Shown piece after piece: positions 8,346 to 16,917 of a stretch of DNA of 64,000 nucleotides. The DNA comes from Rhizobium esperanzae (GTDB taxonomy: Bacteria; Pseudomonadota; Alphaproteobacteria; Rhizobiales; Rhizobiaceae): contig NZ_MXPU01000009.1 of assembly GCF_002204185.1 (NCBI RefSeq), positions 175,650 through 239,649 of the forward strand, read 5' to 3'. Position 1 is the stretch's first letter, and each line of letters opens with the position of its first letter. Made by a program: the position numbers and the translations under genes. A model generated the notes under the pieces. The model ran no database searches, had not been told where the DNA came from, and saw nothing but the letters and a program-made list of their open reading frames with translations.

Positions 8346-10000
8346 TGGCCAACCTCGTCGAAATCCGTGACCTCAAGGTCGAAGCCAAGACCGACTCCGG
8401 CCGCGTCGTCGAAATCATCCGTGGCGTCAGTTTCGAAGTCGCTGAAGGCGAGATCGTCGCTCTGATCGGTGAAAGTGGGTCAGGCAAGACGACCATCGCT
8501 CTAACCCTGATGGGCCATGCCCGCGCCGGCTGTCGGATCAGCGGCGGCTCCGTCGTGCTCGCCGGTCAGGACATGGCAAGCCTTCCGGAGCGAAAACGGG
8601 CCAAGATCCGGGGAACCGTCGTCTCATATGTACCACAAAGTGCCGCCGCGGCCTTCAACCCGTCACAGACGATCATGGAACAGGTCATCGAGATCGCTCG
8701 CATCCATGACCTGATGCCCGCCGAAGAGGCCCGCACCCGCGCGGTAAGCCTATTCAAGGCGCTCTCGCTTCCCGATCCGGAAACGATCGGTTCCCGTTAT
8801 CCGCATCAGGTTTCCGGCGGTCAGTTGCAGCGCCTCTCGGCCGCGATGGCCCTGATCGGTGATCCAAAACTTGTCATCTTCGACGAGCCCACGACGGCGC
8901 TTGATGTGACCACACAGATCGAAGTGCTGCGCGCCTTTAAATCCGTAATGCACAAGGGTCGCATCGGCGGCGTGTACGTCTCGCACGATCTTGCCGTAGT
9001 GGCCCAAATTGCCGATCGCATCGTTGTCCTCAAAGGAGGCGAAGTCCAGGAGATCGGAAGCACCGAGCAAATCCTCAGCAGACCGCAGCATCCTTATACC
9101 AAGGAGTTGTTAGGCGCTTTCAAGCCGGAAGCGCGGGCCAAATCCCCTGACAAGCAGCAGAGCAAAGCGATTCTTCAGGTGCAAGACCTTATCGCAGGCT
9201 ATGGACCCATCCAGGCCGATGGCACACCCCTCGTCAAAGCCCTGAAATCCGTCAGCGTCGAGGTTGAGAGCGGTTGCAATCTGGGAATTATCGGTGAGTC
9301 CGGCTGCGGCAAATCCACCCTGGCTCGAACGATTGCCGGCATCATTCCCGCAACCGCGGGCAAGATCACCTTCAATGGACAGACGCTGGCGCCAGCCGCC
9401 GGCGCCCGTACGCGAGAACAGTTGCGAGAGCTGCAGATCGTTTTCCAATACGCCGACACCGCACTCAATCCCGCCAAATCGATCAGCGATATTCTCGGGC
9501 GACCGTTGGCCTTTTATCACGGCATGACAGGTGAGAAGCGTGAGAAGCGGATCGACGAACTCCTGGATATGGTTCGGCTGCCCCGGGCCTTGAAGCACCG
9601 GCGCCCGTCAGAACTGTCCGGGGGTCAGAAGCAGCGCGTCAACTTCGCTCGCGCGCTCGCTGCCGAGCCAAAACTGATCCTGTGTGACGAGGTTACGTCG
9701 GCACTTGATACCGTAGTTGCCGCAGCCGTCATCGACCTTCTCAAGGAGCTGCAGCGGGAGCTTTCTCTCTCCTACATTTTTATCAGCCACGACCTCTCCG
9801 TGGTCGAGGCGATCTGCGACGAAGTCGCGGTGATGTATGCGGGCGAAAAGATCGAGCAGCTCCCTCCCTCGGCCATGAGCAGCAGCGCGAGCCACCCCTA
9901 CTCACAGCTACTGTTCTCCTCCGTCCCGAAGCTCGACCCGGCCTGGCTCGACGGGCTCAAGCAGGATCCGAAGCTGATCCGCGCCGTCGGAGGCGGATAA
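8342..10000 (+). CDS. fused double ATPase of peptide-type ABC transporter (DppD-DppF fusion)
   Basis: The 552-residue protein carries two complete ABC ATPase domains in one chain. Domain 1 has Walker A GESGSGKTT, signature VSGGQLQRLSAAMAL and Walker B LVIFDEPTTALD. Domain 2 has Walker A GESGCGKST, signature LSGGQKQRVNFARAL and Walker B LILCDEVTSALD. Both end with the oligopeptide-family C-terminal extension (HPYTKELL and HPYSQLL). It powers the importer encoded by the preceding three genes; the first codon overlaps the stop of the OppC-type gene. Fused DppDF proteins such as GsiA are known. Confidence 0.92.
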   Translation: MMANLVEIRDLKVEAKTDSGRVVEIIRGVSFEVAEGEIVALIGESGSGKTTIALTLMGHARAGCRISGGSVVLAGQDMASLPERKRAKIRGTVVSYVPQSAAAAFNPSQTIMEQVIEIARIHDLMPAEEARTRAVSLFKALSLPDPETIGSRYPHQVSGGQLQRLSAAMALIGDPKLVIFDEPTTALDVTTQIEVLRAFKSVMHKGRIGGVYVSHDLAVVAQIADRIVVLKGGEVQEIGSTEQILSRPQHPYTKELLGAFKPEARAKSPDKQQSKAILQVQDLIAGYGPIQADGTPLVKALKSVSVEVESGCNLGIIGESGCGKSTLARTIAGIIPATAGKITFNGQTLAPAAGARTREQLRELQIVFQYADTALNPAKSISDILGRPLAFYHGMTGEKREKRIDELLDMVRLPRALKHRRPSELSGGQKQRVNFARALAAEPKLILCDEVTSALDTVVAAAVIDLLKELQRELSLSYIFISHDLSVVEAICDEVAVMYAGEKIEQLPPSAMSSSASHPYSQLLFSSVPKLDPAWLDGLKQDPKLIRAVGGG

Positions 10001-10255
10001 TTGCGGGAAGGAGGCTCTCAGCGGCAGGTGCGACTTGACGGTCGGCGAGTTTCAGCGCACGTCGCGCAAATATTTGTCGATGCCACATCCATTGTTCATC
10101 AGGTCGCTCCGCGATTTCCTGATGTTCGCCGATTTTGCTGGCCGCCAGTTGATCCTTGGATGAGCAGTGCGCCTATCATTTCTGCCGCGTCGCCCCTGAA
10201 CGACGCGAACCCAGTCTCAACCATCCGTTGAGCTGCCGGAATATCGATGGGTTAC

Positions 10256-10957
10256 CTAGCCTCTCAGGGCTTTCCCCGACGTCGCGCTCTTCAGCGCTGA
10301 GGACATGTGCAGCACTCCAAGTTCGGGACTAGCTAGTATTGGTACCGGCGTGCCTTTCATCTCGCTCAGCGCATTTGCCATCGATGCTTGAGCTAGAACA
10401 ACCACGTCAACGTTGCCCAACAGAGCAGCAAGGCCTTCACGTATCAGCGCATCATGCGCCGCTCTGTCTCCGTCCCGCAGTTTCTCAAACGCCCCTTCGC
10501 AGAGATGACTTGTAAGGAGAATTTCGCGACCCATTCGCTGAGCATGGCGTTCGATCAAATGGGTCGTCGGGCTCAATGTTGTGAACAGCGTTGCGAGGAC
10601 GCCAATTCGATCTCCGCATTGCAAGGCCTCAATTGCCACCCCATCATCTATACGGAAGAGAGGTACGGGGCAGAGTGGCATTGCCGCATCCACTGCAGGG
10701 CCGAGCGACGAACAAGTGACGAGGACTGCGGAAGCCCCCGCATCCACCGCCGACCAAATGTGAGTCGCAAGCCGCCGCATGGTCTGACGTGACAGCGCGC
10801 CTTCGCGGATCGTGTGCCCCAGCAAGCTCTCATCCAACATATTAAACGGGCGCCAACCGGGCAGATGGCGGGTAACGAGTTCGTTGAACGCGGGGATGAT
10901 CCCGTGGACCGTGTGGATCATGGCAAGCGCAGGGGACTCATAAGTGCCAGTAGTCAT
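10256..10957 (-). CDS. Asp/Glu racemase-superfamily protein lacking the second catalytic cysteine
   Basis: About 233 residues with the fold pattern of the aspartate/glutamate racemase, hydantoin racemase and arylmalonate decarboxylase superfamily. The first catalytic region is present (VLVTCSSLGP). Where two-base racemases carry a second cysteine, this protein has VLAQASMANAL, so Gln/Ala replaces it. That suggests a decarboxylase, isomerase or lyase activity rather than true racemisation. A GTG at 10984 is also in frame, but the ATG at 10957 gives the standard short N-terminus before LAMIHTVH. It converges on the ABC operon and is divergent from the FAD oxidase at 11457. Confidence 0.7.
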   Translation of the reverse strand: MTTGTYESPALAMIHTVHGIIPAFNELVTRHLPGWRPFNMLDESLLGHTIREGALSRQTMRRLATHIWSAVDAGASAVLVTCSSLGPAVDAAMPLCPVPLFRIDDGVAIEALQCGDRIGVLATLFTTLSPTTHLIERHAQRMGREILLTSHLCEGAFEKLRDGDRAAHDALIREGLAALLGNVDVVVLAQASMANALSEMKGTPVPILASPELGVLHMSSALKSATSGKALRG

Positions 10958-11289
10958 AGAATATCTCGGTTTTTTATTGTGCACGCTCTTTATCGTGAGG
11001 CTGTAGCAGCGGGGGTGACATGGACCTGATCAGGGCATCTGTCGTGCTCGACGGGAAACCAATTCAAAAACCGCTGTCGTCAGACGATGCTCTGTAGCTT
11101 ACCCGGTCGACCGTCCTAGCTGTGACTGTCGCGCCGCCGAAAACGGAATTTCCTGCCGCCCCTGCATTTGCATTCGATACATGCTGCTCGCCTCCGCTCG
11201 GTAGCTTCACATGACCTGCCCTGTCCGTCGGGAATTTCCTGCGTCCGGCAGAAGGCGTCATCGAAATGCATCCGTCCGAACGGCTAGGC

Positions 11290-11423
11290 TTGGGCGCTTC
11301 CCGCCCGACTCGCACGTCGTTCCGGTACCGGAACTTCACTGGGGCTATCTCGTCGAAGTCGATGCGATAGCCGTCATTGCCTCAATTGCTCCCGCCGGAG
11401 GAGCAGGAAACAGTGCCGTATAG
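11290..11423 (+). pseudogene. possible remnant of a RidA (YjgF/L-PSP) gene 3' end
   Basis: The frame ending with TAG at 11423 reads LGRFPPDSH, then LHWGYLVEVDAIAVI before a short tail. A hydrophobic segment of the form LVE(V/I)-(D/E)-AIAV close to the C-terminus is characteristic of RidA enamine/imine deaminases, but no intact upstream part is present. RidA genes often accompany flavin amino-acid oxidases because they hydrolyse the imine products, and such an oxidase follows 33 bases later. This is only a short resemblance and could be chance. Confidence 0.35.
11319..11334. promoter_or_regulatory. 16-base perfect palindrome upstream of FAD oxidase
   Basis: GTTCCGGTACCGGAAC is fully self-complementary and lies 122 bases before the start at 11457. 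It could be a regulator site for the oxidase operon. It also falls inside the putative ridA remnant, so it may be coincidental coding sequence. Confidence 0.25.
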
Positions 11424-11456
11424 ATCGGCCGCCAAAATCAGTTCAGGTCAGCCCCC

Positions 11457-12779
11457 ATGTCTCCAATTGTCAAGCGCATACCGAACGATCAAGAGCTTCC
11501 CGCAAAGGCTGATGTTGTCGTCATTGGCGGCGGCATTATTGGTGCAACGGCAGCTTTCTTTCTCGCGGAGCGGGGACTGTCCGTAGCTCTGGTCGAAAAG
11601 GGCTATGTCGGCTGCGAGCAGTCGAGCCGCAACTGGGGTTGGTGCCGGCGGCAGAACCGGGATGCACGCGAGTTACCGCTCTCGGGCATCGCTTTGCAAG
11701 CTTGGGATGAGTTTGCGGCTAAAATCGGTGAGGACGTGGGCTTCCGCCGATGCGGTCTGCTTTACGCTACGGATAATCCGCGGCAACTGGCGGAATGGGA
11801 AGCATGGCGTGAGACCGCCCGGCAGTTCAATGTCAATACGAAGATGCTCAGCGCAAAGGAAGCGGCTGCCACGATCCCGGCAAATGGACGCCGATGGGTC
11901 GGCGGCGTGCATTCGATCGATGATGGCAAGGGCGAGCCCGCCATCGCCGCGCCGACGATCGCGTACGGCGCTCGCAAATTTGGCGCGACGATCCACCAGG
12001 AGTGCGCTGCGCAAGGTCTCGATCTGGTCAATGGAGCTGTGGCGGGGGTCATCACCGAAAAGGGAACCATCCGGACACAAGCCGTCCTTTGTGCTGGCGG
12101 TGCCTGGACGTCGATGTTTTGCCGCCAGCACGGCGTTGTGTTTCCACAGGCGAGCGTGCGCCAGACAGCGCTTCGTACGCGGCCCACGAAGGATCTGGGT
12201 GAGGCGATCTATACGCCGGACTGCGCGCTGACCCGCCGGTTGGATGGCAGTTACACGCTTGCGATCAGCGGTAGGGCAATGCTGGATATCACTCCACAAG
12301 GCATTCGCTACGCCCGCTGGTTCATGCCGATGTTCATGAAGCGTCTGAAAGCGGTGCAGTTCGGCATCGGCAAATCCTTCCTCCAGGGTCCGGAGGCATT
12401 CGGAAGCTTGAACACGAGTAAACCGTCGGCCTTCGAGCGGATGCGCGTTCTCGACCCGCCGCCGAGCCGCCGCACGATCGCGGCCATTTTGAAACGGGTC
12501 ATCGAGCAGTTTCCTGCGTTGGCGGGCGTCGAAATCGCCGACAGCTGGGGAGCCTACGTGGATTTCACGCCGGACGCGGTGCCGGTCATCTCGCCGGCCG
12601 ATCGTGTGAAGGGCCTTTACCTGGCCGCGGGCGGCTCCGGGCACGGCTTCGGCCTCGGCCCGGGCATCGGCCGCCTGGCCGCCGACCTCGTTGCCAACGA
12701 TACACCCTGTGTCGACCCCACCCCCTTCCGCCTGTCGCGCCTGGTGGACGGTTCGAAAGTTAAGGTAGGTGCCATCTGA
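11457..12779 (+). CDS. FAD-dependent amino-acid oxidase/dehydrogenase (DAO family)
   Basis: The 440-residue flavoprotein has an N-terminal Rossmann motif VVVIGGGIIGATAAFFLAERG and the C-terminal FAD motif LYLAAGGSGHGFGLGPGIG of the DAO superfamily. It shares a distinctive SSRNWGWCR-QNRDAREL block and general alignment along its full length with the protein at 20965, so the two are clear paralogues. Enzymes of this type oxidise the C-N bond of D-amino acids, N-methyl amino acids or gamma-glutamyl amines. It heads a run of same-strand genes (11457-19457) for amino-acid or opine breakdown, with an opine-oxidase subunit starting 57 bases downstream. The substrate is unknown. Confidence 0.82.
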   Translation: MSPIVKRIPNDQELPAKADVVVIGGGIIGATAAFFLAERGLSVALVEKGYVGCEQSSRNWGWCRRQNRDARELPLSGIALQAWDEFAAKIGEDVGFRRCGLLYATDNPRQLAEWEAWRETARQFNVNTKMLSAKEAAATIPANGRRWVGGVHSIDDGKGEPAIAAPTIAYGARKFGATIHQECAAQGLDLVNGAVAGVITEKGTIRTQAVLCAGGAWTSMFCRQHGVVFPQASVRQTALRTRPTKDLGEAIYTPDCALTRRLDGSYTLAISGRAMLDITPQGIRYARWFMPMFMKRLKAVQFGIGKSFLQGPEAFGSLNTSKPSAFERMRVLDPPPSRRTIAAILKRVIEQFPALAGVEIADSWGAYVDFTPDAVPVISPADRVKGLYLAAGGSGHGFGLGPGIGRLAADLVANDTPCVDPTPFRLSRLVDGSKVKVGAI

Positions 12780-12836
12780 ACGTGAGTGCCGGCCAGCAAG
12801 AGGCCGTTGATACACGCATGGAAGGAAGCTAGCGAA

Positions 12837-13964
12837 ATGGATTACGACGTAATCATCATAGGCGGCGGCCTCGTGGGCGTATCGATTGCCTGGGGTCTGT
12901 CCACGTGCGGACAAAGGATTGCCGTCATCGATGAAGGCGATGTGGCAAACAGGGCGGCACGGGCGAATTTCGGTCTCGTATGGAGTTCAAGCAAGGGCCT
13001 CGGCAACGCCGCCTATTCGCGGTGGTCGCGAATCTCGACTGCAAACTGGCACCAGTTGGCGGCCGAGCTCAAGGCCGAAACCGGCGTCGACACTGGATTC
13101 GTCCAATCGGGCGGCTTCTCAATTCGGCTCACGTCTACGGAGCTGGAACGCGGGATCACATCCATGGCGAAGCTGGCCGGCCAGCCCGGAATGGAGGCGG
13201 AAGGAACCCCACCGCTCGAATATGAGATACTCGATCAGGCGGAGACGCGTCGCCGCTTGCCGCTGGTCGGCGAGACCGTGGCAGGGGCGATTTTCAGCCC
13301 GCTCGATGGACACGTTAATCCGCTGCGGCTGTTCGCAGGCTTTCATAAGGCGCTTAAGCAGCGTGGCGTTCATTATCTGCCGCATCGGCAGACGATTGCG
13401 ATCAGTCATCGCACAGGTACGTTCGAATTGGCAGGAGACGGGTGGCGACTCGGTGCCGGCAAGATCGTCCTTGCTGCAGGGATCGGCAACACCGCGCTCG
13501 CTCCGATGGTCGGGCTGAACGTTCCGCTCTCGCCCAGCCGCGGCCAGATCATTGTGACCGAGCGGCTGAAGCCCTTCCTAAGCCATGCCACCGGCCATCT
13601 GCGGCAGACAGACGAGGGATCTGTGCTGATCGGCGAAAGCAAGGAAACCACAATCGATCACCAGCGGCCGCGCGGGCCGATTACGGCGGTCCTGGCTGAG
13701 CGCGCCGTGCGCACATTCCCACTTCTAAAGGACGCCAGTGCAGTGCGGATCTGGGCCGCATTCCGAGTAGTGACGCCGGACGGCTACCCCATTTACGAGC
13801 AGTCAGAGAGGTTTCCTGGTGCGTTCGCATGTGCCTGCCATTCCGGCGTGACTCTGGCGGCCAATCATGCGCTGGTCCTGTCGCGGCAGATTTCAGCCGG
13901 CGCGCTTTCTGACGATCTTTCCGCATTTCATTCCCGGAGGTTCCATGTTCCGGCGGCTGCCTGA
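12837..13964 (+). CDS. opine-oxidase subunit B / HcnC-like FAD oxidoreductase
   Basis: This 375-residue DAO-fold flavoprotein begins with the FAD motif YDVIIIGGGLVGVSIAWGL. Its length and the gene set around it (small 2Fe-2S protein and large FAD/NAD-type subunit) match the beta subunit of opine oxidases (OoxB/NoxB), HcnC of hydrogen cyanide synthase and heteromeric D-hydroxyproline dehydrogenases. This subunit would carry the substrate-oxidising site. The ATG at 12837 follows a GAAGGA element; an upstream in-frame start at 12786 is less likely. The 3' end overlaps the 2Fe-2S gene by 20 bases. Confidence 0.8.
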   Translation: MDYDVIIIGGGLVGVSIAWGLSTCGQRIAVIDEGDVANRAARANFGLVWSSSKGLGNAAYSRWSRISTANWHQLAAELKAETGVDTGFVQSGGFSIRLTSTELERGITSMAKLAGQPGMEAEGTPPLEYEILDQAETRRRLPLVGETVAGAIFSPLDGHVNPLRLFAGFHKALKQRGVHYLPHRQTIAISHRTGTFELAGDGWRLGAGKIVLAAGIGNTALAPMVGLNVPLSPSRGQIIVTERLKPFLSHATGHLRQTDEGSVLIGESKETTIDHQRPRGPITAVLAERAVRTFPLLKDASAVRIWAAFRVVTPDGYPIYEQSERFPGAFACACHSGVTLAANHALVLSRQISAGALSDDLSAFHSRRFHVPAAA

Positions 13965-14247
13965 CCGAAAGGAGAGTTCAATTTCATTCACATTCAACGG
14001 TATGCCGACCATGGCCAGACAAGGCGATAGCGTTGCCGCCGCACTGTTAGCCGCGGGATATGGCAGCACGCGTCGCAGCCCGGTGTCGGGCGCCGCCCGT
14101 GGTCCTTACTGCATGATGGGTGTCTGCTTCGAGTGCCTCGTCAAAATCGATGGCCGGCCGAACCAGCAGGGTTGCATGACCAACGTTGCGGAGGGGATGC
14201 GGATCGAAACACAGGAGGGCGCGGCCATGCCGAGGCAGGAAGGGTGA
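13945..14247 (+). CDS. small 2Fe-2S ferredoxin subunit, HcnA/opine-oxidase type
   Basis: The 100-residue protein has a plant-ferredoxin-like 2Fe-2S (Fer2_4) arrangement: cysteines at 56, 61 and 64 in GPYCMMGVCFECLV and a fourth at 77 in QQGCMTNV. The motif around FNGMPTMARQGDSVAAALLAAG matches the N-terminal part of HcnA and of the small subunits of octopine/nopaline oxidases. It would pass electrons between the two flavin subunits. GGAGG lies four bases before the ATG. Its stop overlaps the GTG of the next gene, so expression is coupled. Confidence 0.85.
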   Translation: MFRRLPDRKESSISFTFNGMPTMARQGDSVAAALLAAGYGSTRRSPVSGAARGPYCMMGVCFECLVKIDGRPNQQGCMTNVAEGMRIETQEGAAMPRQEG

Positions 14248-15725
14248 TTAGAAACATTCAGTCTGCCACCGATCTCGCGCCTGCCTATGACGTCGTCGTC
14301 GTTGGCGCGGGCCCTGCCGGCCTCTCGGCAGCCATCGAAGCCTCGATCCACGGTCTCGCGGTTTTGCTCGCCGATGAAAATGAATCCCCTGGCGGGCAGA
14401 TTTATCGGTCGGTCGAGCATGCATCAGATGCCGACCTCGCCCGCATGGGGCCGGACTACGCTGCCGGGCGGAAGCTCATCGAGCGATTTCGGCAAGGAAA
14501 CTTGAGCTACGCCCCCCGTGCGACTGTGTGGAGTGTCGGGCCTGCTGACGAAGAATTGGACGGCGCGCATCCGCTCGAGGTCGGGATTACCCTCGGCGAG
14601 ATTGCTCGACCGATCGCCGCCCATCGGGTGATCCTCGCAACAGGCGCGCTCGAACGCCCGTTCCCGTTCCCAGGGTGGACCATGCCGGGTGTCATGACGG
14701 CGGGAGCGGCGCAGATCTTGATGAAGTCGTCAGGTCTCGTGCCGTCCGTGCGCACCATCCTCGCCGGAACCGGGCCGCTGCTGCACTTAGTGGCAAGCCA
14801 GCTTCTCCGGGCAGGCGTAGATGTCATCGCAGTTGTCGACGCCACGCCACGCGAGAACTGGCGTACGGCTCTCGTTCATCTGCCCGCCTTTGTCACCTCA
14901 CCCCATGCCCTTAAAGGCCTGAAACTTCTCTTCGACGTTCACCGGCGGGCGCGAGTCGTTCGCGGGGTGACCGCAATCGAGGCCGTTGGGCAGGAAAAAT
15001 TCAGCGCTCTGCGCGCGAGCAGGGGCAAGAATTCTCTCGAGATTGAAGGCGACCTTCTCCTCCTGCACCAAGGAATCGCGCCAAACCTCAATCTCACGCT
15101 AGCGGCGGGATGCGATTACTATTGGGATGAGCATTCGGCCGTTTTCCGCCCGAGCGTCGATGCCTGTGGCGCAAGTTCCGTTCCAGGTGTTTCGATCGCC
15201 GGCGATGGTGCCGGCATCGTCGGCGCGGTTGCCTCCGCACTCCAAGGGGAGTTGGCTGGCCTCAATGCCTCATTTGACTTAAACCTCATTGACCGAAATG
15301 CTTACGGAGAGCGTCGGGCACGGCTCACTCGGGAGCTAGCTCGAGCCATGAGAGGCAGGACGTTCATCGAGCGTCGCTTTCGTTCTGGCGAGAAATTCCG
15401 GATCCCGGAGCACGACAGCACCATCGTCTGCCGCTGCGAGGAAATTACGGCTGGGAAGCTGCGCGAGGTTGCAGCGCTCGGCGTGCCGGGCCCGAACCAG
15501 ATGAAGGCGTTCACACGATGTGGAATGGGCCCATGTCAAGGCCGGCTGTGCGGCATGACTGCGGTCGAACTGCTGGCAAAATGCCGTGGCGGCTCGCCCA
15601 GCGACGCTGGTTACTATCGGCTGCGCCCGCCCATCAAACCAGTGACGCTGGGCGAGCTAGCCGCTTGGCCGCACACGGATGCAGCCATCGTCGCTGTCGC
15701 CGGATTCTTAGAAACGCGGCGCTGA
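14244..15725 (+). CDS. opine-oxidase subunit A / HcnB-like FAD/NAD(P) protein with BFD-type 2Fe-2S domain
   Basis: GTG start overlapping the upstream stop (GTGA), 493 residues. The N-terminal dinucleotide fold reads VVVVGAGPAGLSAAIEAS with the GGQIYR motif, and a second nucleotide-binding region follows (ILAGTGPLL). The C-terminal domain has cysteines at about 396 and 398 (CRCEE) and 426 and 431 (RCGMGPCQGR), the bacterioferredoxin-associated ferredoxin pattern. This architecture is the large subunit of opine oxidases, HcnB and heteromeric D-proline/hydroxyproline dehydrogenases. Together with the two preceding genes it completes a three-subunit membrane-linked dehydrogenase that cleaves the secondary amine bond of opine-like compounds, giving an amino acid and a keto acid. 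Confidence 0.85.
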   Translation: MIRNIQSATDLAPAYDVVVVGAGPAGLSAAIEASIHGLAVLLADENESPGGQIYRSVEHASDADLARMGPDYAAGRKLIERFRQGNLSYAPRATVWSVGPADEELDGAHPLEVGITLGEIARPIAAHRVILATGALERPFPFPGWTMPGVMTAGAAQILMKSSGLVPSVRTILAGTGPLLHLVASQLLRAGVDVIAVVDATPRENWRTALVHLPAFVTSPHALKGLKLLFDVHRRARVVRGVTAIEAVGQEKFSALRASRGKNSLEIEGDLLLLHQGIAPNLNLTLAAGCDYYWDEHSAVFRPSVDACGASSVPGVSIAGDGAGIVGAVASALQGELAGLNASFDLNLIDRNAYGERRARLTRELARAMRGRTFIERRFRSGEKFRIPEHDSTIVCRCEEITAGKLREVAALGVPGPNQMKAFTRCGMGPCQGRLCGMTAVELLAKCRGGSPSDAGYYRLRPPIKPVTLGELAAWPHTDAAIVAVAGFLETRR

Positions 15726-15921
15726 TGGCGCACAACACAATCCATGGGCGCCACCAAGGCGCGGGCCGCACTCTCTGCCAAAAGCTGAGCGCAATGTAAA
15801 ATAATCTGCCTGGGGCTCCGCGCATATGGCTAATAAAGCCAAAGCTCGGCGATTATGATGATCGCGGAATTGGGCGGAATAATCGAAGCGTTGGTTGAAT
15901 CAAGAAATAGAGAGCTGGTGC

Positions 15922-16917
15922 ATGAAAACGCTGCTGCTTAAAAAGGACGAGGTCAGTCGACTGATCAGCGTGACGGAAGTCATCGCTGCCGTGGAAGAGG
16001 CGTACAAGGCCTTTAGCAGTGATCAGGTGGAGCAACCTGACTATATGGGGATAGATCTCCCGTCGCCTCGGGGGGAAATCGACTTTAAGCTTGGCTACTA
16101 CAAAGCCAATGAAATAATCTCCATGAAAGCCTCTTCCGGCGGGTTCATTGATAACCCGACTGCACACGGAGTGCCCAATGGCATGGCGACGATTTTCCTG
16201 TTCGACGCCAGGAGCGGTGCGTTGATTTGCGTTATGGATGGAAGTTTGATTCTTGGTCTCAGAACGGGAGCGTCTGGAGCCGTCTCCGTCAAAGCACTGG
16301 CGAGGAAGAACGCCACGACGGTCGCATCGATCGGCACTGGCAATCAAGCGAGAATGCAAATCCGTTCGATCAACGAGATCATGAAGATCGAGGAGATCCA
16401 CGCCTGGGACAGCAACCCCGACACGCTCTTCAAATACAAGACGGATATTGAAAGCGAGCTTGGCATTCCTGTCATGATGGCGAACTCCAAAAAGGAGGCC
16501 GTCGAGCAGGCCGATATCCTTGTTACCACGACCCGCGGAAGAGGCTCGCTCGTAGAAGCGGGTTGGGTCAGGCCCGGCACGCACATTGTTGCGATCGGCA
16601 CGGATCAACAAGGCAAGCAGGAATTGGATCCAGAGATATTCAGGAACGCAAAGCTAGTCGTCGACTCGATGGCGCAGTGCACCGAGAAGGGCGAAACCTG
16701 GCATCCCCTGAACAAGAATATCATCACCAAAGACGACATTCATGGTGAAATCGGCGAGATATTGCTGGGAAGGAAACCTGGACGAGAAAGTGATGACGAA
16801 ATCACGATCTTCGACTCCACGGGCATGGCCATACAGGACAATACGACGGCCAGCAAAATTTATCATAACGCCATAGCCAATAACGTCGGCACCTTCTTTC
16901 AGTTTTTCGAGCAATGA
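15922..16917 (+). CDS. ornithine cyclodeaminase/mu-crystallin family protein (imine reductase-like; BhcD/EutC-type)
   Basis: The 331-residue member of the OCD/mu-crystallin family has the active-site segment [10 protein letters not shown] containing the family lysine and an NAD(H)-binding motif [18 protein letters not shown] at 15895 is in frame, but the ATG at 15922 gives the standard N-terminus. It is translationally coupled (ATGA) to a threonine-dehydratase-family gene. The same pairing occurs in BhcB/BhcD of the beta-hydroxyaspartate cycle and EutB/EutC of hydroxyectoine utilisation, where the dehydratase makes an imine and the OCD-family enzyme reduces it. I infer that role here; classical ornithine cyclodeaminase activity remains possible. 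Base composition is lower in GC than its neighbours. Confidence 0.75.
   Translation: MKTLLLKKDEVSRLISVTEVIAAVEEAYKAFSSDQVEQPDYMGIDLPSPRGEIDFKLGYYKANEIISMKASSGGFIDNPTAHGVPNGMATIFLFDARSGALICVMDGSLILGLRTGASGAVSVKALARKNATTVASIGTGNQARMQIRSINEIMKIEEIHAWDSNPDTLFKYKTDIESELGIPVMMANSKKEAVEQADILVTTTRGRGSLVEAGWVRPGTHIVAIGTDQQGKQELDPEIFRNAKLVVDSMAQCTEKGETWHPLNKNIITKDDIHGEIGEILLGRKPGRESDDEITIFDSTGMAIQDNTTASKIYHNAIANNVGTFFQFFEQ

Larger units (their letters stand above)
10958..11456. other. divergent intergenic region between racemase-like and FAD oxidase genes
   Basis: About 500 bases without an intact gene. It should hold the promoters of both flanking genes. It also contains a probable ridA fragment (11290-11423), a 16-base perfect palindrome (11319-11334) and a short inverted repeat GGCTATC/GATAGCC (11343-11372). 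Nothing recognisable was seen in 10985-11285. Confidence 0.5.

Noticed and set aside
10001..10231. 76-codon plus-strand frame after the fused ATPase
   Set aside because: TTG start directly at the ATPase stop, no ribosome-binding site, no motif; probably noncoding space between convergent genes.
11064..11339. 91-codon minus-strand frame in the divergent region
   Set aside because: No supported start and no recognisable sequence; overlaps the possible ridA remnant on the other strand.
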